A stretch of DNA of 64,000 nucleotides from Bicyclus anynana (GCF_947172395.1 NC_069104.1:9823355-9887354), one strand, 5' to 3'; positions 22,801-30,744 are shown, counted from the first letter of the stretch. Notes: generated by a model from the letters alone, not told the origin. Program-made: numbers and translations.

Positions 22801-23031
22801 AACTTTTTCTCCTTTCAGATACTAGCCCGATGTTGTCCAAACTTGAAGAAGCTGGCTCTACGAGGCTGTGAACTTATAGGCGACGACGGTTTAGAAGCAG
22901 TAGCCTACTATTGTCGGGGTCTCACCCAATTAAACATCCAAGATACGCCTGTAACGTTGAGAGGATACAGAGCTGTGAAGAAATACTGCAAGCGATGTGT
23001 CATAGAACATACGAATCCTGGATTTTGTTGA
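13599..23031 (+). CDS. Fbxl7: F-box/LRR protein 7 (FBXL7 orthologue), seven coding exons
   Basis: Join of 13599-13817, 14374-14565, 16137-16281, 18248-18433, 19012-19157, 20683-20856 and 22819-23031: 424 codons plus TGA. The N-terminus (1-56) is proline- and arginine-rich. The F-box is about 57-108 (LKILSYLEVSDLC, SRVCRRW). Cysteine-type LRRs fill about 138-410, with YIDLTDCGAVTDAGL, ELSVSDCTGVTDFGL and YLNARGCGALGDDGV. The C-terminus KRCVIEHTNPGFC is an FBXL7 hallmark. FBXL7 recruits substrates to an SCF ubiquitin ligase through Skp1 and Cul1; Drosophila Fbxl7 acts in Fat/Hippo growth control. Human FBXL7 is 491 residues, and this copy has a shorter N-terminus and a shorter F-box-to-LRR linker. 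Two late LRRs lack the usual cysteine (LDLGATDV, LNIQDTPV). The start is the first ATG after the acceptor at 13586; an upstream exon could add residues. Introns are 556, 1571, 1966, 578, 1525 and 1962 bp, all GT-AG. Confidence 0.93.
13859..13921 (+). pseudogene. Decayed copy of part of Fbxl7 exon 1 inside intron 1
   Basis: Bases 13859-13921 align without gaps to exon 1 bases 13668-13730, with 51 of 63 identical. The translation keeps LAVDLSELSLDQG but ends in TAG where exon 1 has TAC. The offset is 191 bp. No convincing splice sites flank it, so it looks like a dead local duplication rather than an alternative exon. Confidence 0.8.
14020..14262 (-). repeat. Dispersed promoter-bearing repeat (copy 2), internally deleted
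   Basis: Reverse copy of the 3131 and 36405 repeat. TTTCCTACAATAT at the right, AACACGAGATCGAACGACGT, CCGCCAACCGATCGTTACCC and CAGAAGTGTATTACAAAAAT all match. It lacks the middle GGCGGGGAGAG block. A perfect hairpin (AAGAAAACCAATGTCGAA and its complement, 14035-14079) sits at its left side. It occupies much of Fbxl7 intron 1. Confidence 0.65.
14374..14565 (+). CDS. Fbxl7: Fbxl7 exon 2
   Basis: Acceptor TTTATTCCAG, donor GTGAGG, phase 0 at both ends, residues 74-137. It completes the F-box (VSDLCRMSRVCRRW, then PWRRIRAAG) and continues into a linker rich in alanine and arginine. The linker ends WRTKTCA, which joins VTVAG of exon 3 as in other FBXL7 proteins (TVTVSG). Confidence 0.9.
14713..14906 (+). 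mobile_element. Decayed Helitron, family A, in intron 2
   Basis: TCTAAACTAATATTATCGAA start, AACTCAAAAACTACTGCGAT core and ACGAGAACTACGCACGTAAA near the end. The CTAG terminus is lost. A LINE-type GGCAGTTAAAATAGGCTGAT tail lies just upstream (14675-14703). Confidence 0.55.
15232..15539 (-). mobile_element. tRNA-derived SINE (family 2) in intron 2
   Basis: Reverse copy ending at ATATTATCAACCCATATTCG. It carries CGTGAGGAAACC-type and GGATTGGCAGACTTCACACA blocks and the tRNA-like head near 15480-15539 (GGATTCAAATC as degraded B-box). It resembles the Metulj-type SINEs described in butterflies; the name is not verified. Confidence 0.75.
15902..15985 (-). mobile_element. Helitron 3' fragment, family A
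   Basis: ACTAGCTGTCACCGCGCGG, TTTCACCGGCGTGGTTCC and GGGGATAATATATGGCCTTC match the 3' half of the family. The 5' half is missing and a GTGTGTGTGATTG-rich stretch follows. Confidence 0.6.
16137..16281 (+). CDS. Fbxl7: Fbxl7 exon 3
   Basis: Acceptor TTGTCTCAG, donor GTAAGT. It starts at phase 0 and ends at phase 1, covering residues 138-186. It encodes the first LRRs (NLTHIALTGSNTMDARAL and DLRHIDLTG); the last glycine codon is split with exon 4. Confidence 0.9.
16458..17031 (+). mobile_element. Helitron-like element with internal insertion, intron 3
   Basis: CCCCGACTCAAAAAGGGTGT, TTTGACGTGTCTGTCTGTTT and AACGGATGAAGCGATTTCAA are followed by unrelated sequence (about 16683-16960). The end is CACGCAGACGAAGTCGGGG then ACATCTGCTAG. 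The CTAG end and the hairpin remnant fit a Helitron. The 95-codon ORF at 16637-16924 lies in the inserted part and is not called. Confidence 0.5.
17672..17852 (+). mobile_element. SINE family 2, 5'-truncated, intron 3
   Basis: TTAAATATCTCGTGTCTAAA, AAACCAGCATACCAGAGAAT, TTGGGCCAGCGTGGTGGACT and GAGCTCAGCAGTGAGCCAAA match the family 2 body and tail. The tRNA head is missing. Confidence 0.75.
17905..18147 (+). repeat. Dispersed repeat shared with 40075-40350
   Basis: TGACGTCATGAAACAG, AAAATATAGCCCATCATTGC, TTAAAAATTAAATTTTATAT and AGTAGAACGATAATGAACAA recur at 40195-40348 in the same order. The family is unclassified. It lies in Fbxl7 intron 3. Confidence 0.65.
18248..18433 (+). CDS. Fbxl7: Fbxl7 exon 4
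   Basis: Acceptor CTTTTCAG, donor GTAAGG, phase 1 at both ends. Encodes residues 187-247 with the D248 codon split. It carries PPIEYIDLTDCGAVTDAGL and SLQYLYLRRCTLVT, two cysteine-type LRRs close to human FBXL7 IRYLDMTDCFVLEDEGL and LYLRRCVRLTDEGL. Confidence 0.93.
18618..18912 (-). mobile_element. SINE family 2 filling half of intron 4
   Basis: Reverse copy: CATTATCAACCCGTATTTGG, GTCCACCACGATGGCCCAAT, TTTCCTCACGATGTTTTTCC and ACCGGATTCGAACCCACACC (B-box GGTTCGAATCC on the reverse strand). At about 295 bp it makes up half of the 578-bp intron. Confidence 0.8.
19012..19157 (+). CDS. Fbxl7: Fbxl7 exon 5
   Basis: Acceptor TCTTTTCCCAG, donor GTAAGT. Enters at phase 1, leaves at phase 0. Encodes residues 248-296, with the LRRs ELSVSDCTGVTDFGL and ALRYISVAKCSQ. 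SVSDC...DFGL is nearly identical to vertebrate FBXL7. Confidence 0.93.
19158..19663. other. Intron 5, first part: possible old retroelement end
   Basis: Overlapping ORFs at 19296-19556 and 19303-19506 run through an AT-rich ATCACAATTATAATCATAAT stretch and then CTTAGGACGGTGCGTATTGT. A gene is not supported. The end resembles a LINE 3' region, but the family is not recognised. Confidence 0.3.
19664..19923 (-). mobile_element. MITE family C, internally deleted, intron 5
   Basis: Left end ACAGACTTCAAAAACATAAA, then CTAAAAAGCGAAAAATAACA and CTGATCAGTTTAAAGGCG; right end TTTTTTTGAAGTCGGTT. Further partial copies follow at 20009-20050 (right end) and 20396-20468 (left end). Confidence 0.65.
20683..20856 (+). 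CDS. Fbxl7: Fbxl7 exon 6
   Basis: Acceptor ATATTCCAG, donor GTATTT, phase 0 at both ends, residues 297-354. It carries YKLRYLNARGCGALGDDG and SRLRALDLGATDVSEAGL. The second repeat has GAT where the family has GKC, so its cysteine is lost. Confidence 0.92.
20906..21059. mobile_element. MITE family D, intron 6
   Basis: Ends CAGTGGCGTGCACTTCATAG and CCCTTGTGCACGCCACTGAA are inverted (CAGTGGCGTGCAC and its complement). ATACCCTAGTTAAAACCC is internal. Relatives lie at 25226-25378 and 59444-59581. Confidence 0.7.
21173..21390 (+). mobile_element. Helitron, family A, degraded 3' end, intron 6
   Basis: TCTATACTAATATTACGAGT start, GGCTCTGAAACTACTGAACT core, CCCCGTATTCATACGGGAAC and AAGAACTACGCGGGAACTAG near the end. 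The terminal GTCAGCTAG is not intact. Confidence 0.6.
21698..21739. repeat. Hairpin, about 17-bp arms
   Basis: CAACTTTTTTGGGAAAAA and TTTTTCCAAAAAAGTTG pair around TGTCCAC, with one unpaired G. In intron 6. Confidence 0.75.
21757..22072 (-). mobile_element. SINE family 1, intron 6
   Basis: Reverse copy with tail TTAGCCCTTGACTGCAATCT, body CACGACGTCGTACCGGAACG, B-box complement GGGGATCGAACCC and head CGCCACGGAGGCC. Nearly full length. Confidence 0.85.
22183..22315 (-). mobile_element. Helitron fragment, family A, intron 6
   Basis: ACTAGCAGATACACCATGG, TTTCACCGGCGTAGTTTTCG and GTAGGAATACGGAGATAATA match the 3' half. It abuts the next SINE directly. Confidence 0.55.
22316..22611 (-). mobile_element. 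SINE family 2, intron 6
   Basis: Reverse copy: ATATCAACCCACATTCGGCT, GGATTGGCAGACTTGGCAGA, TTACCTCACGATGTTTTCTT and ACCGGATTCGTACCCACACC. It is the third of four intronic family 2 copies, and the third antisense to Fbxl7. Confidence 0.8.
22819..23031 (+). CDS. Fbxl7: Fbxl7 exon 7 (last coding exon)
   Basis: Acceptor TTTCTCCTTTCAG. The exon is open from phase 0 to TGA at 23029-23031 and covers residues 355-424. It carries PNLKKLALRGCELIGDDGL and the C-terminus YCKRCVIEHTNPGFC, equal to the FBXL7 end (human ...CKRCVIEHTNPAFF) except for the last residues. Confidence 0.95.
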   Translation: MLARCCPNLKKLALRGCELIGDDGLEAVAYYCRGLTQLNIQDTPVTLRGYRAVKKYCKRCVIEHTNPGFC

Positions 23032-23135
23032 CAGAAACTTTGGGAAACGGAGGTACAATTACCATCTCATTCTCATTGAGATAGACAAGATTGAAACACT
23101 TGGACTAATATTACCTAGCTAAGTTAGATTAGGAC

Positions 23136-23141
23136 AATAAA
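23136..23141 (+). terminator. Fbxl7: Possible polyadenylation signal of Fbxl7
   Basis: AATAAA 105 bp after the stop codon, just before a LINE-derived block. It is the nearest canonical signal, but a longer 3' UTR cannot be excluded. Confidence 0.3.
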
Positions 23142-23345
23142 GCGGCTGTGGGTGGGCCATAGTGGTCGCAGAACAGATGGCCGCTGGGGCAGACGTGTTC
23201 TGGAGCGAAGTCTACGTACCAGGACGCCTTTCAGTTTGGTTGTCTAACGGCCTTAAGAAGGATGTGGCTGGATGAGGAAGGCGGAGGATCATGTGTCATC
23301 ACTCTATGGACTGTTGTCCTTTCCAATAGCGAAACTCATCGAAAG
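23142..23345 (+). mobile_element. Decayed RTE-type LINE fragment
   Basis: Frames give RRTDGRWG, RRVLERS and later GWMRKAEDH, which match the C-terminal tail of lepidopteran RTE-like endonuclease/reverse-transcriptase ORFs (a recalled family, not searched). Frameshifts and stops break it. It lies just 3' of Fbxl7 and may be transcribed in its 3' UTR. Confidence 0.6.
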
Positions 23346-26088
23346 CTTTTCGCTTGGTTGAAGGAAAGGCATGGTGGATAAGGGAGTATTGTTTAGAAGA
23401 CATGACTTCGGAGCTTCGGCTTTTGAGATACTTAAGTTCATGTCTTTAAGAGTCGTTTATGTACAAACTAGTTTTGAGTCCGTCCAAGTCCTTGTTTCTG
23501 CTCTAAAGAGACATTGTAAGGACTAAGCAGAGAATAATATTTGAGGTATTCCTCTGATATTTTAATACCTAATTGTTCGATGCAGCTAGATCACTTAAAC
23601 ACTTACGAGCAATGATCTTTAACGACGTACATCTTGTTTAACTAAGCTTCTTTAGTACCTATTAGTTAAAGTTTGATAAACTAAGCTAAGCTTATTTAAT
23701 AAGCTTAGCTTAGTTAGCAAGCTGCCCAAGGCGATAAATGTGTCCGTTATTATTGTATAAATTGATAAGAAATTTTAGAAGATTCTTAAAAATAATATCT
23801 TTATTGCTAAGAAAACAGAAAGTTATAGGCAATTATAAAAATATCTGTGTTGTACAAGTTTTTTATCAATTACAGATAGTCGAAGTATTTTTTACTTATT
23901 AACAAAATCCTTGTTAAGAAATGTTAGAACTTACCTAAGGTATGTTATTACAACTTATTTCTACTGTATAGGTACTTTCAATTGTATTTATAGGTAAATT
24001 CCTAATATTCGGTGCATTCCGAATATAATAAAAGAGGTGCTTTCGATAACTTAGAATGTACATGTTGAAAATATTATGTAGGTTTTTTTATATAAGTTCA
24101 TAGCTCATTAAAGCCACACTGCGTCCAACTTGCATTCATTTGCAACTTCATTTAGTAATTACTTGGAAGCGTGGCGATCTATTGACGCTACGGGATTGAA
24201 CTCCATAGAACTTTATAATCCAAGATTAGAATTAGAAACGACGTTAAACCATCTATATAATTAATGTAAAGTGTTTCAAATTTAAATATTACAATTATTA
24301 ATAGTTTAGATTGATTAAAAATAGTTTCGCCAAAAAACTTTTAGGCAACCTGCTTGCAATATATTTTTAACAATTTTAAACACTTTTCATTAAATAAGCA
24401 GATGGGTGAAAGTTGTTTCTGATTAGGATATTGTACTTTTATAAAACAAGTCCATATTAAAATCACAAGAGGCGTGGCAGAGTTGGTAGCGTGCCGTTTA
24501 GCTCAAATGAGCTATGACCCTAATGTGAATCTTAGTTATAGTTTTTGTATATATCATAACCTTTAATAATTGTAGTGATTCTTATAGTAATATAAATTAC
24601 AATTAACATTAAAGTTACAATGCAATTTGCGGCGTGAAACAAGGTCCATTTACGAGCGTTGTACTTTACATCAAGTATGTGTTCTTAACAAAATTGGAGT
24701 AATAATTCTTAACATTCAACGCTTTCAAGTTAAAATTTCAACATAACAAATTCGTGAAATGCTAATTAATTTTAGGTATTACTGTTTAGAGCTTTGAATT
24801 TATCTCCTTTTGTGGCATTAAATTCGCGTTGTAAATGATTTATGTTTCTTATAATGTTTTGAATGGATCAAGAGCTTGCAATAGCCATACCTACCTCATT
24901 TTATGAAGGCTGAAAGTTTGTCAGCCTGTGGTCCGTAGGTAAATACGGTAGACAATTATGGATGTTAGGCTGTGGAGGCTTTGGAAGGGAGCAGATTTCA
25001 AGGTTCAAGGCCTTAACCGTCAAAGAGTAAAGTGTGTTTTTTTATATTTATCACGGAATAATATGAGAAATTATGTCCCCAATCGCCAATCATTTAGCTT
25101 TGCGGCACCTTTTTTAAAAACACCGCTTAAGATTTATTAAAGAAAATTATTTATTTTTTTTATTTAAGTTAAGGATTTCAACGAAAGAAATGATGTCAGG
25201 ACATGGGAGAAATGATTCCTCATGACCAGTGACATGCACCTGCAAGATGCAAAAATGTACTGCATACTCTGATGATCGATTCTGTTGGACAAACATTATA
25301 CATAGTTTGACAAGAAATTACCCAATTTTTACTTATAGTGCATACCCCAGATAAAAACCTTATGCACACCACTGCAGTCATGACATCCTTCACTCTAATA
25401 TTTTCCTAAACCTAAGGTTGTAAGAGATCGCTATGAAGCGATAAGGCGTCCTTTTGTGTCCTACTTCTTATTTTCTTATTTGCTTGTTACGTTGTTCCTT
25501 TCTTTGTTTTGTAGTGTACCAGTGATGTGTATAAATACATAATTCCTGGAGAAATTATTCAATAATTACGTTTTATAATTGGATTATTGAGGATCTAACC
25601 CTTGATACTTTCCAAAGTCACTACGGTTAAACTCCATAATCGACTACCGTACTTACATATAGTAGGAGCATGAGCTGATAAGTTTTCAGATTTCTTGAGA
25701 TGAGGTAGGTCTGGCCGTCGCAGACTTTTGGTCCAGAAGAACTGACATTCAGAGTTCTTGCCAAAAAACTCGCATTAGATCTAATAAAAAATATCTCAAA
25801 AGAAAGTATGAATGGAAAGTATAAATTAGCATCACGCAACGGAATAAATCAACACTCTATAGAACGAAATATCTAAAGGACTTCGCAGTGAATGTAAAAA
25901 AAAAATCTCTTTTATGTGATTTTTGTAATTCTTTTATTTAATAGGCACACTTTTTAATGCTTTTTACTTTTATCATAAGCTGTTTTTATATATCATGTTT
26001 ACCTACCTAATATTGAGTATAACATGGATAAGAGACAGTTCGTAGGTACCATTGCAACATCTGTACCTTTATGCTCCGAAACTTCCAA
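23346..26088. other. 3' flank, non-coding
   Basis: Bases 23679-23715 are a 16-bp inverted repeat (AACTAAGCTAAGCTTA and complement, TTTAA loop). Bases 25226-25378 are a family D MITE (ACCAGTGACATGCACCTGCA to CTTATGCACACCACTGCAG). Bases 24470-24525 look vaguely tRNA-like but lack a B-box. Otherwise AT-rich with nothing recognised. Confidence 0.5.
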
Positions 26089-26351
26089 AATACCGGCCAA
26101 GAGTGAGTCGAACTCGCGCACGAAGGGTTCCTTACAAATCCATTAAAGGGAAAATAATCAAGGGCAAAAAAATAGGGAAGTGGGTTGTTGTATAGTAAGT
26201 CCCTTATTTATTCTATTTTGTTTTTTAGAATTTGTTGTTGTGCTTCATCTGTGAAAACTTCAACTGTCTAACTATTACGGTTCATGAGATACACTTTTGT
26301 GAAAGACGGACCGACCGGTTTCAACCTTTGGCTACGGATCCCTAAAAATAT
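26089..26351 (+). repeat. Dispersed repeat with GGTTCC...GGATCCCTA ends
   Basis: AAAATACCGGCCAAGAGTGA, CGCGCACGAAGGGTTCC, ACGGTTCATGAGATACACTT and GGCTACGGATCCCTAAAAAT form a block I recall as very common in Lepidoptera. Part of a related block lies at 53098-53165. Confidence 0.5.
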
Positions 26352-26979
26352 AAAAATCCTCATCTCCATGAATCTTTGTTATAGGAAAATTATACACTGA
26401 CATCATAATGTAGGTGGCAATATTGGTACACTTTATGGTACAATCAGGTTAATGTCACTATAAAAGATTTAAGAGCTTCTCAGTTTATATTGTTGCGCTC
26501 GTTAAATATATTGGAGGGAATCAGTTGGACTTATTTTATAATCATAATCTAATAAGGCTTTATCTTTCCTTTCTACAGCGGTAATTTCTAACAAGAAAAC
26601 ACTTTTAGAGAAAAACAAAGGCTCAATTTACATTGCTACGGTATGCAATAAAAGCGAATTTATTGTACAATGCGTAGTGAATTTTATGTCAATTGTATAA
26701 CATACAATCTTAATACTTGCGCATTCTTGAGAATTCCCCTAGGTAATATTAGCTAGGGTAATTCTCGAAAATGAGCAATTACAGCGGTGCCTTCTGGGCA
26801 ATACTCGAGAAGTGGCGCGAAAAGCTCGGTCGGTCGATAGTAAAGGTTGTAAAGTAGGTCTAAATCCTTTAAAATGTCTAATTATTTCTCTGATATTCCT
26901 TTACTCATCATTGTCCTCTTCTTCTAATGAGACAGAAATAAGTGATATAAAAATAGGATTAAATTTTAATCATTCTTGT
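26352..26979. other. Non-coding stretch, no gene seen
   Basis: A weak hairpin (GAGAATTCCCCTAG with CTAGGGTAATTCTC) lies near 26730-26772. The 85-codon ORF at 26812-27069 runs into the MITE end and is not a gene. Confidence 0.5.
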
Positions 26980-27281
26980 CATCGATATAAATCGTTAGAT
27001 GGGCCCCATATTAAAGAACGCACAATGTTATGTCATTACTTAAAGACGTGCACGCACATTTTAACTTAGTATGCAAGAAGCACATGCTGTGACTTGAAAA
27101 ATATTTTACTGTTTCTCTTGTTAAATCCCTGAATTATGCCTTTGTGTACATTTTGGAAGTGTAAAAACACAAGCCGCAACACGAATAATGAGAAAGTTGT
27201 TACTTTTCATTCGTAAGTATTTGCGAAACCAATGACAATTCCACGACGCTTTGGGCCCCATCTAACGATCTACGATCGATG
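26980..27281 (+). mobile_element. P-element-like MITE with THAP first exon, copy 1 (302 bp)
   Basis: Inverted ends: CATCGATATAAATCGTTAGA on the left, and the complement of CATCGATCGTAGATCGTTAG on the right, both running into GGGGCCC. Directly outside are ATTCTTGT and ATCCTTGT (7 of 8 equal), an 8-bp target duplication as made by P elements. Inside, the ATG at 27136 opens MPLCTFWKCKNTSRN...VVTFH, a THAP-domain start, ending at a GTAAGT donor. No further transposase sequence remains. Class is inferred from ends, duplication size and THAP together. Confidence 0.7.
27136..27212 (+). pseudogene. First exon of a THAP-domain transposase, orphaned
   Basis: 25 codons plus two bases before the donor GTAAGT at 27213. 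It shows the start of a C2CH THAP zinc finger (C-x4-C: C4 and C9) and VTFH, the usual ...FH of the fold's first half. The remaining cysteine and histidine ligands would be in a second exon, which is deleted. Copy 2 at 33703-34016 has MPSCSFWK in the same place. Confidence 0.6.
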
Positions 27282-27974
27282 ATCCTTGTCAAGTAAAATC
27301 CTTGTCAAAAAATCTAGACTAACAACTGACCGTGCCTCAAGGAGAAGCCGCGAGAATTCGCGAACATTACCGCGGATTCTTTGACCATAAGAAGAAAAAC
27401 TTTAAAATATGTATAAGTAATGTATACTAGGAACAACCTTAATGCAGGATACATAGGAGTTTATTTTTTGTATATTAAAACTTATTAAATCAAATTATTA
27501 CTTTCGGTGAATATAATTAGAAAAATATAAAAATATTATTAGGTGCAAAAAAAACTATATTTATTCTGTGCCATAGAACATAAGTGCAACGTATTCTATA
27601 AAATACCTAAACTTTAAGTTTGTATTATTTAATAATGTGTAAATTTTTTGAATAAATATTGTAGAAATGCTATAAATATGTAATTTAAAATTGTAGATTG
27701 TGTCTTTTAAAGATGTTTTTGTTTATATACAACCTATTTAATAACAATTATATTGTTATTTGAGTTTTTGAATTATTAAAATATAATTTATATGAATATG
27801 CATTGTTTTCTTTGTGTGCCTATATACTTCATATTCAGAAACTGGAAGATAGAGGAGATTATTGGGCTTGTTTGTAAATATTCATAATGTAAATTGTAAT
27901 TCAAAATTTCCTCAATTTGGGTTGGTACTTTTGTCACTGATTTTGAAGGTATTAACAGTCCTTCGTCTTCATCA

Positions 27975-28213
27975 CCAGACCCCTCATGACAGTCACAACC
28001 CATCTAGGTGGAAAGTTTTCATCAATACAAATTAATCAAGCCCAAACACAAGGTAGCTGCTGTAAACCGTTAAGGAGTTCCCTTAATTAACCTTGGTCTT
28101 TATTACCAGACCCCTATGATAATCACAACCCATCTAGGTGGAAAGTTCTTCTCATTACAAATTAATCAAGCCGAAACACAAGGTAATTGCTGTAAATCGT
28201 TGAGGAGTTCCCT
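27975..28213 (+). repeat. Tandem duplication, two ~107-bp blocks at a 132-bp step
   Basis: CCAGACCCCT, CACAACCCATCTAGGTGGAA, ACAAATTAATCAAGCC and AGGAGTTCCCT occur in both 27975-28081 and 28107-28213. The two differ by scattered changes, so the duplication is not recent. Confidence 0.8.
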
Positions 28214-28221
28214 CGTCTAAA

Positions 28222-28433
28222 TTTTGGCTCCATCATCAGATCTATTCCAAACCTTAGTGCTTAAAAATACATAATAATAAAAATTATGAACAAACTAGTC
28301 ATCCATACAATTTTATAAAGTTCTCTTCGTTTTATCCAAGTTTCCATCGGGATCCCATGGAGCGCGGCTTCAAGTAATCGATGTAAAAAAATACCGGTCA
28401 ACTTGAGAACCTCCTTCTTGAAGTCGGTTAAAA
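28222..28433 (-). mobile_element. MITE family C, right part
   Basis: CTCCATCATCAGATCTATTC, ATACCGGTCAACTTGAGAAC and CTCCTTCTTGAAGTCGGTTA match the right half of 62095-62600. Confidence 0.6.
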
Positions 28434-29826
28434 AGATGTTATACGCACATAAAAGTGACAAATGGAAAATCAATAGTATCAAATGTAATCAAGCTAACAC
28501 GCCTATACTGGCTAATAACAAAATCGATGCCTTCTATACATTTATTAAAAGCCTGAAAACCAATACCACAATCATATATTGGTAACCTATTAATTAATTT
28601 TTAACTTTAAATCAATTAACACACAGCTTAAATTCGATTGAAAAGGCTTCGCATTTTTCATCATATCGCCTGATTAACCTTGACTGGGTTGAGGTTAAGC
28701 GTAAATTGAATTGCCAATTGTTGGACCTGCTCTTCATAGCGGGGGATAGATAAGAGAGAGCTTTACAACGTAAATTGGACCCTCGTTACTCGAATTAGGG
28801 TTCAAAATTGAATCAAACAGCGTTTCTCATTGTCGCTGTCACAATTCCTTTTGTACCGTTTAAGCTCTCTTCGATTTCTGTACCTTTGTAAGGATTTCCG
28901 AATGTATCCTGTAATAAAAAAGAAAAAAAAACGTTGACTTTTTGTTGTGAAAGTGACTAAGCTAAAAGCTTTTAATCTGCTACAAATTACTCGAGTTTCC
29001 CTTACAAACTTTTTTAATCCGTTTTCCCTTAAATTTTCTCCAAATCAGGGTAAAATCATAGCTTTTAATAAGCTTTTAGTTAAGTTTTAGAGAACTATTA
29101 AATAAGGTTTTAAACTCTAAGTTTTTTTTTTTTAATTACATGACATTAATGACAGAACAACAGGTACGAATGCTTTTAACCATATTTTAAACGATTTTAC
29201 AAATGGATCTGTTTTCGACTCATAAATACGTAAATGTATTTGTATGTATGCGATTTTCTCAAAAACTACAAATCCCTTTGGTGTTTTTGTTATTTAAATG
29301 AGTATCAGTAGTTAGTATCAGTAGTATTGTGTCACAGATTTTAATGAACATGTAAATATGTAAATATCATGAGATCGAATTTTTGATCCTCCCAACTCCC
29401 ATGATTTTGATCGTGATTTTAGTATTTTTGCATAAAAGAAATTTATATGACACAACATTATTTACCATTTTTTACAATTAACGGGTATTTGACTAGGAAA
29501 CTGAAGGCGATTTTTTCCTTTAAAACAAAAGTATCGAAGTAGGTACCTACACAGTTTAAAACATAGATCTATAATCTACACCTACTCTTAAATCTATGGT
29601 TTCAAATGAGTTATTTTATACAAATGCGTATTAATTTTTTCCACTCAAGTTACTGACGACCGCTATTTGGCAAATTAGGCAACAAATCACCGCCGCTCGT
29701 AGATTTGGTAATGGCGTCGTAAACCTTAGGGCAAGCCTCGCCGCCCACATGTTCACGAGTAAAATATTAAATGCTTGCCCCATTAAACACTCTGTCGATC
29801 TAATTATTGGATTGGCTGTTGATGGT

Positions 29827-29958
29827 AATAAAATACACCTGTTGCCTATTGGTGTATTTTATTTTTTGCACATTAGGCATTTGCACGAGCAACGGCGGAG
29901 GCAACTGGAACCGACGACTGCTACTGTTGCCTCTACCGTTGGCATTGTGCTGCTCGTG
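29827..29958. repeat. Two adjacent imperfect hairpins
   Basis: AATAAAATACACC and its complement (29827-29839 and 29851-29863) pair around an 11-base loop. Next, CACGAGCA...GGAGGCAAC (29883-29904) pairs with GTTGCCTCT...TGCTCGTG (29927-29958) with a bulge. Confidence 0.65.
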
Positions 29959-29969
29959 TAAATGAACCC

Positions 29970-30640
29970 ATAGGCTTCACGCATTTCACAGTGGGCGATT
30001 GAACGAGCTATTTTCGGAGTATCTCTGCGTGATTGAATGAGAAACGAGGAGATCTGCAGAAGAACCATAGTCACCGATATCGATGTGACTATTGTTAGCT
30101 ATTGGCTAGCAATTGTTAATAATAGTTTCAATATCAATATCATTCATGTTTACCTATTTTTATTAAATGAATGTAATGGAACAAAGACTTCCGCCAATAT
30201 GGCGACTGAATGTAATGAACACAGTTGAACAATAACTTCCGTCAATATGGCGACAAACGCCATATTGGCAGGTACACAGAGTCCGGCTATAAAAGACGAT
30301 GTTGGCTGTCATAGGAGGCTTCATTCTTTGTTCACCTGTCTTCGCGAGAACACCTATCAAGTTATTGTGGGTATGTATTGCAATATTATTAAAATATCAA
30401 TTAAATAATCAAAAAATATCAATTAAATAATCAATTTATTTAGAGTATATTGTATTATGTAATGAAATAAAGAAATTATAGTGTGATAAATTAGTTTGAT
30501 TTAACACTATGGTTCTTCTGCAGATCTCCTTCAACGAGCCGCGAAGCTGAAGTGGTAATGGGCGGGTCACATAGTTCGTAGAGCCGATGGACGCTGGGGC
30601 CCCAAGGTGCTGGAACGACGACCCCGTTCTTTAGGTTAAA
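29970..30640 (+). mobile_element. RTE-type LINE fragment split by a solo LTR
   Basis: Left piece (to 30082) reads IERAIFGVSLRD, stop, MRNEEICRRT, IVTDI. The right piece from 30531 reads QRAAKLKW, stop, WAGHIVRRADGRWGPKVLE. Together they are one stretch of the RTE-like C-terminal ORF with two in-frame stops. Bases 30083-30530 are inserted: a folded copy of 30047-30074 that itself holds an LTR. Confidence 0.7.
30093..30506 (+). mobile_element. Solo LTR (414 bp)
   Basis: Starts TGTTAGCTATTGG and ends GATTTAACA, with short inverted ends TGTTA/TAACA. It is flanked on both sides by CTAT (30089-30092 and 30507-30510), a 4-bp target duplication. TATAAAAG at 30288 and AATAAA at 30466 fit a promoter and a polyadenylation signal. 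U3-like CCAATATGGCG words are repeated (30194, 30243). No internal retrotransposon follows. A Gypsy or BEL/Pao origin is likely but not resolved. Confidence 0.75.
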
Positions 30641-30744
30641 TTTTGCTTACATTATAATTTAAATCAAAACTCAAAACAGATAATATACCACTCAGACCGC
30701 AGACGTGAGCTGATAATATGGAAATTCGAGTGCGTGACTCTCTC

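Larger units (their letters stand above)
27282..29826. other. Non-coding, AT-rich, with a short tandem duplication
   Basis: See 27975-28213 (tandem pair) and 28222-28433 (MITE family C right end). Other parts are AT-rich with no gene. Reverse ORFs at 27788-28003 and 28261-28482 lie in repeats. Confidence 0.5.

Noticed and set aside
24470..24525. tRNA-like GGCGTGGCAGAGTTGGTAGC
   Set aside because: An A-box-like word without a B-box or acceptor stem.
26812..27069. 85-codon ORF next to the THAP exon as part of one gene
   Set aside because: It reads through the MITE's left terminus in an unrelated frame; the THAP exon has its own ATG at 27136.
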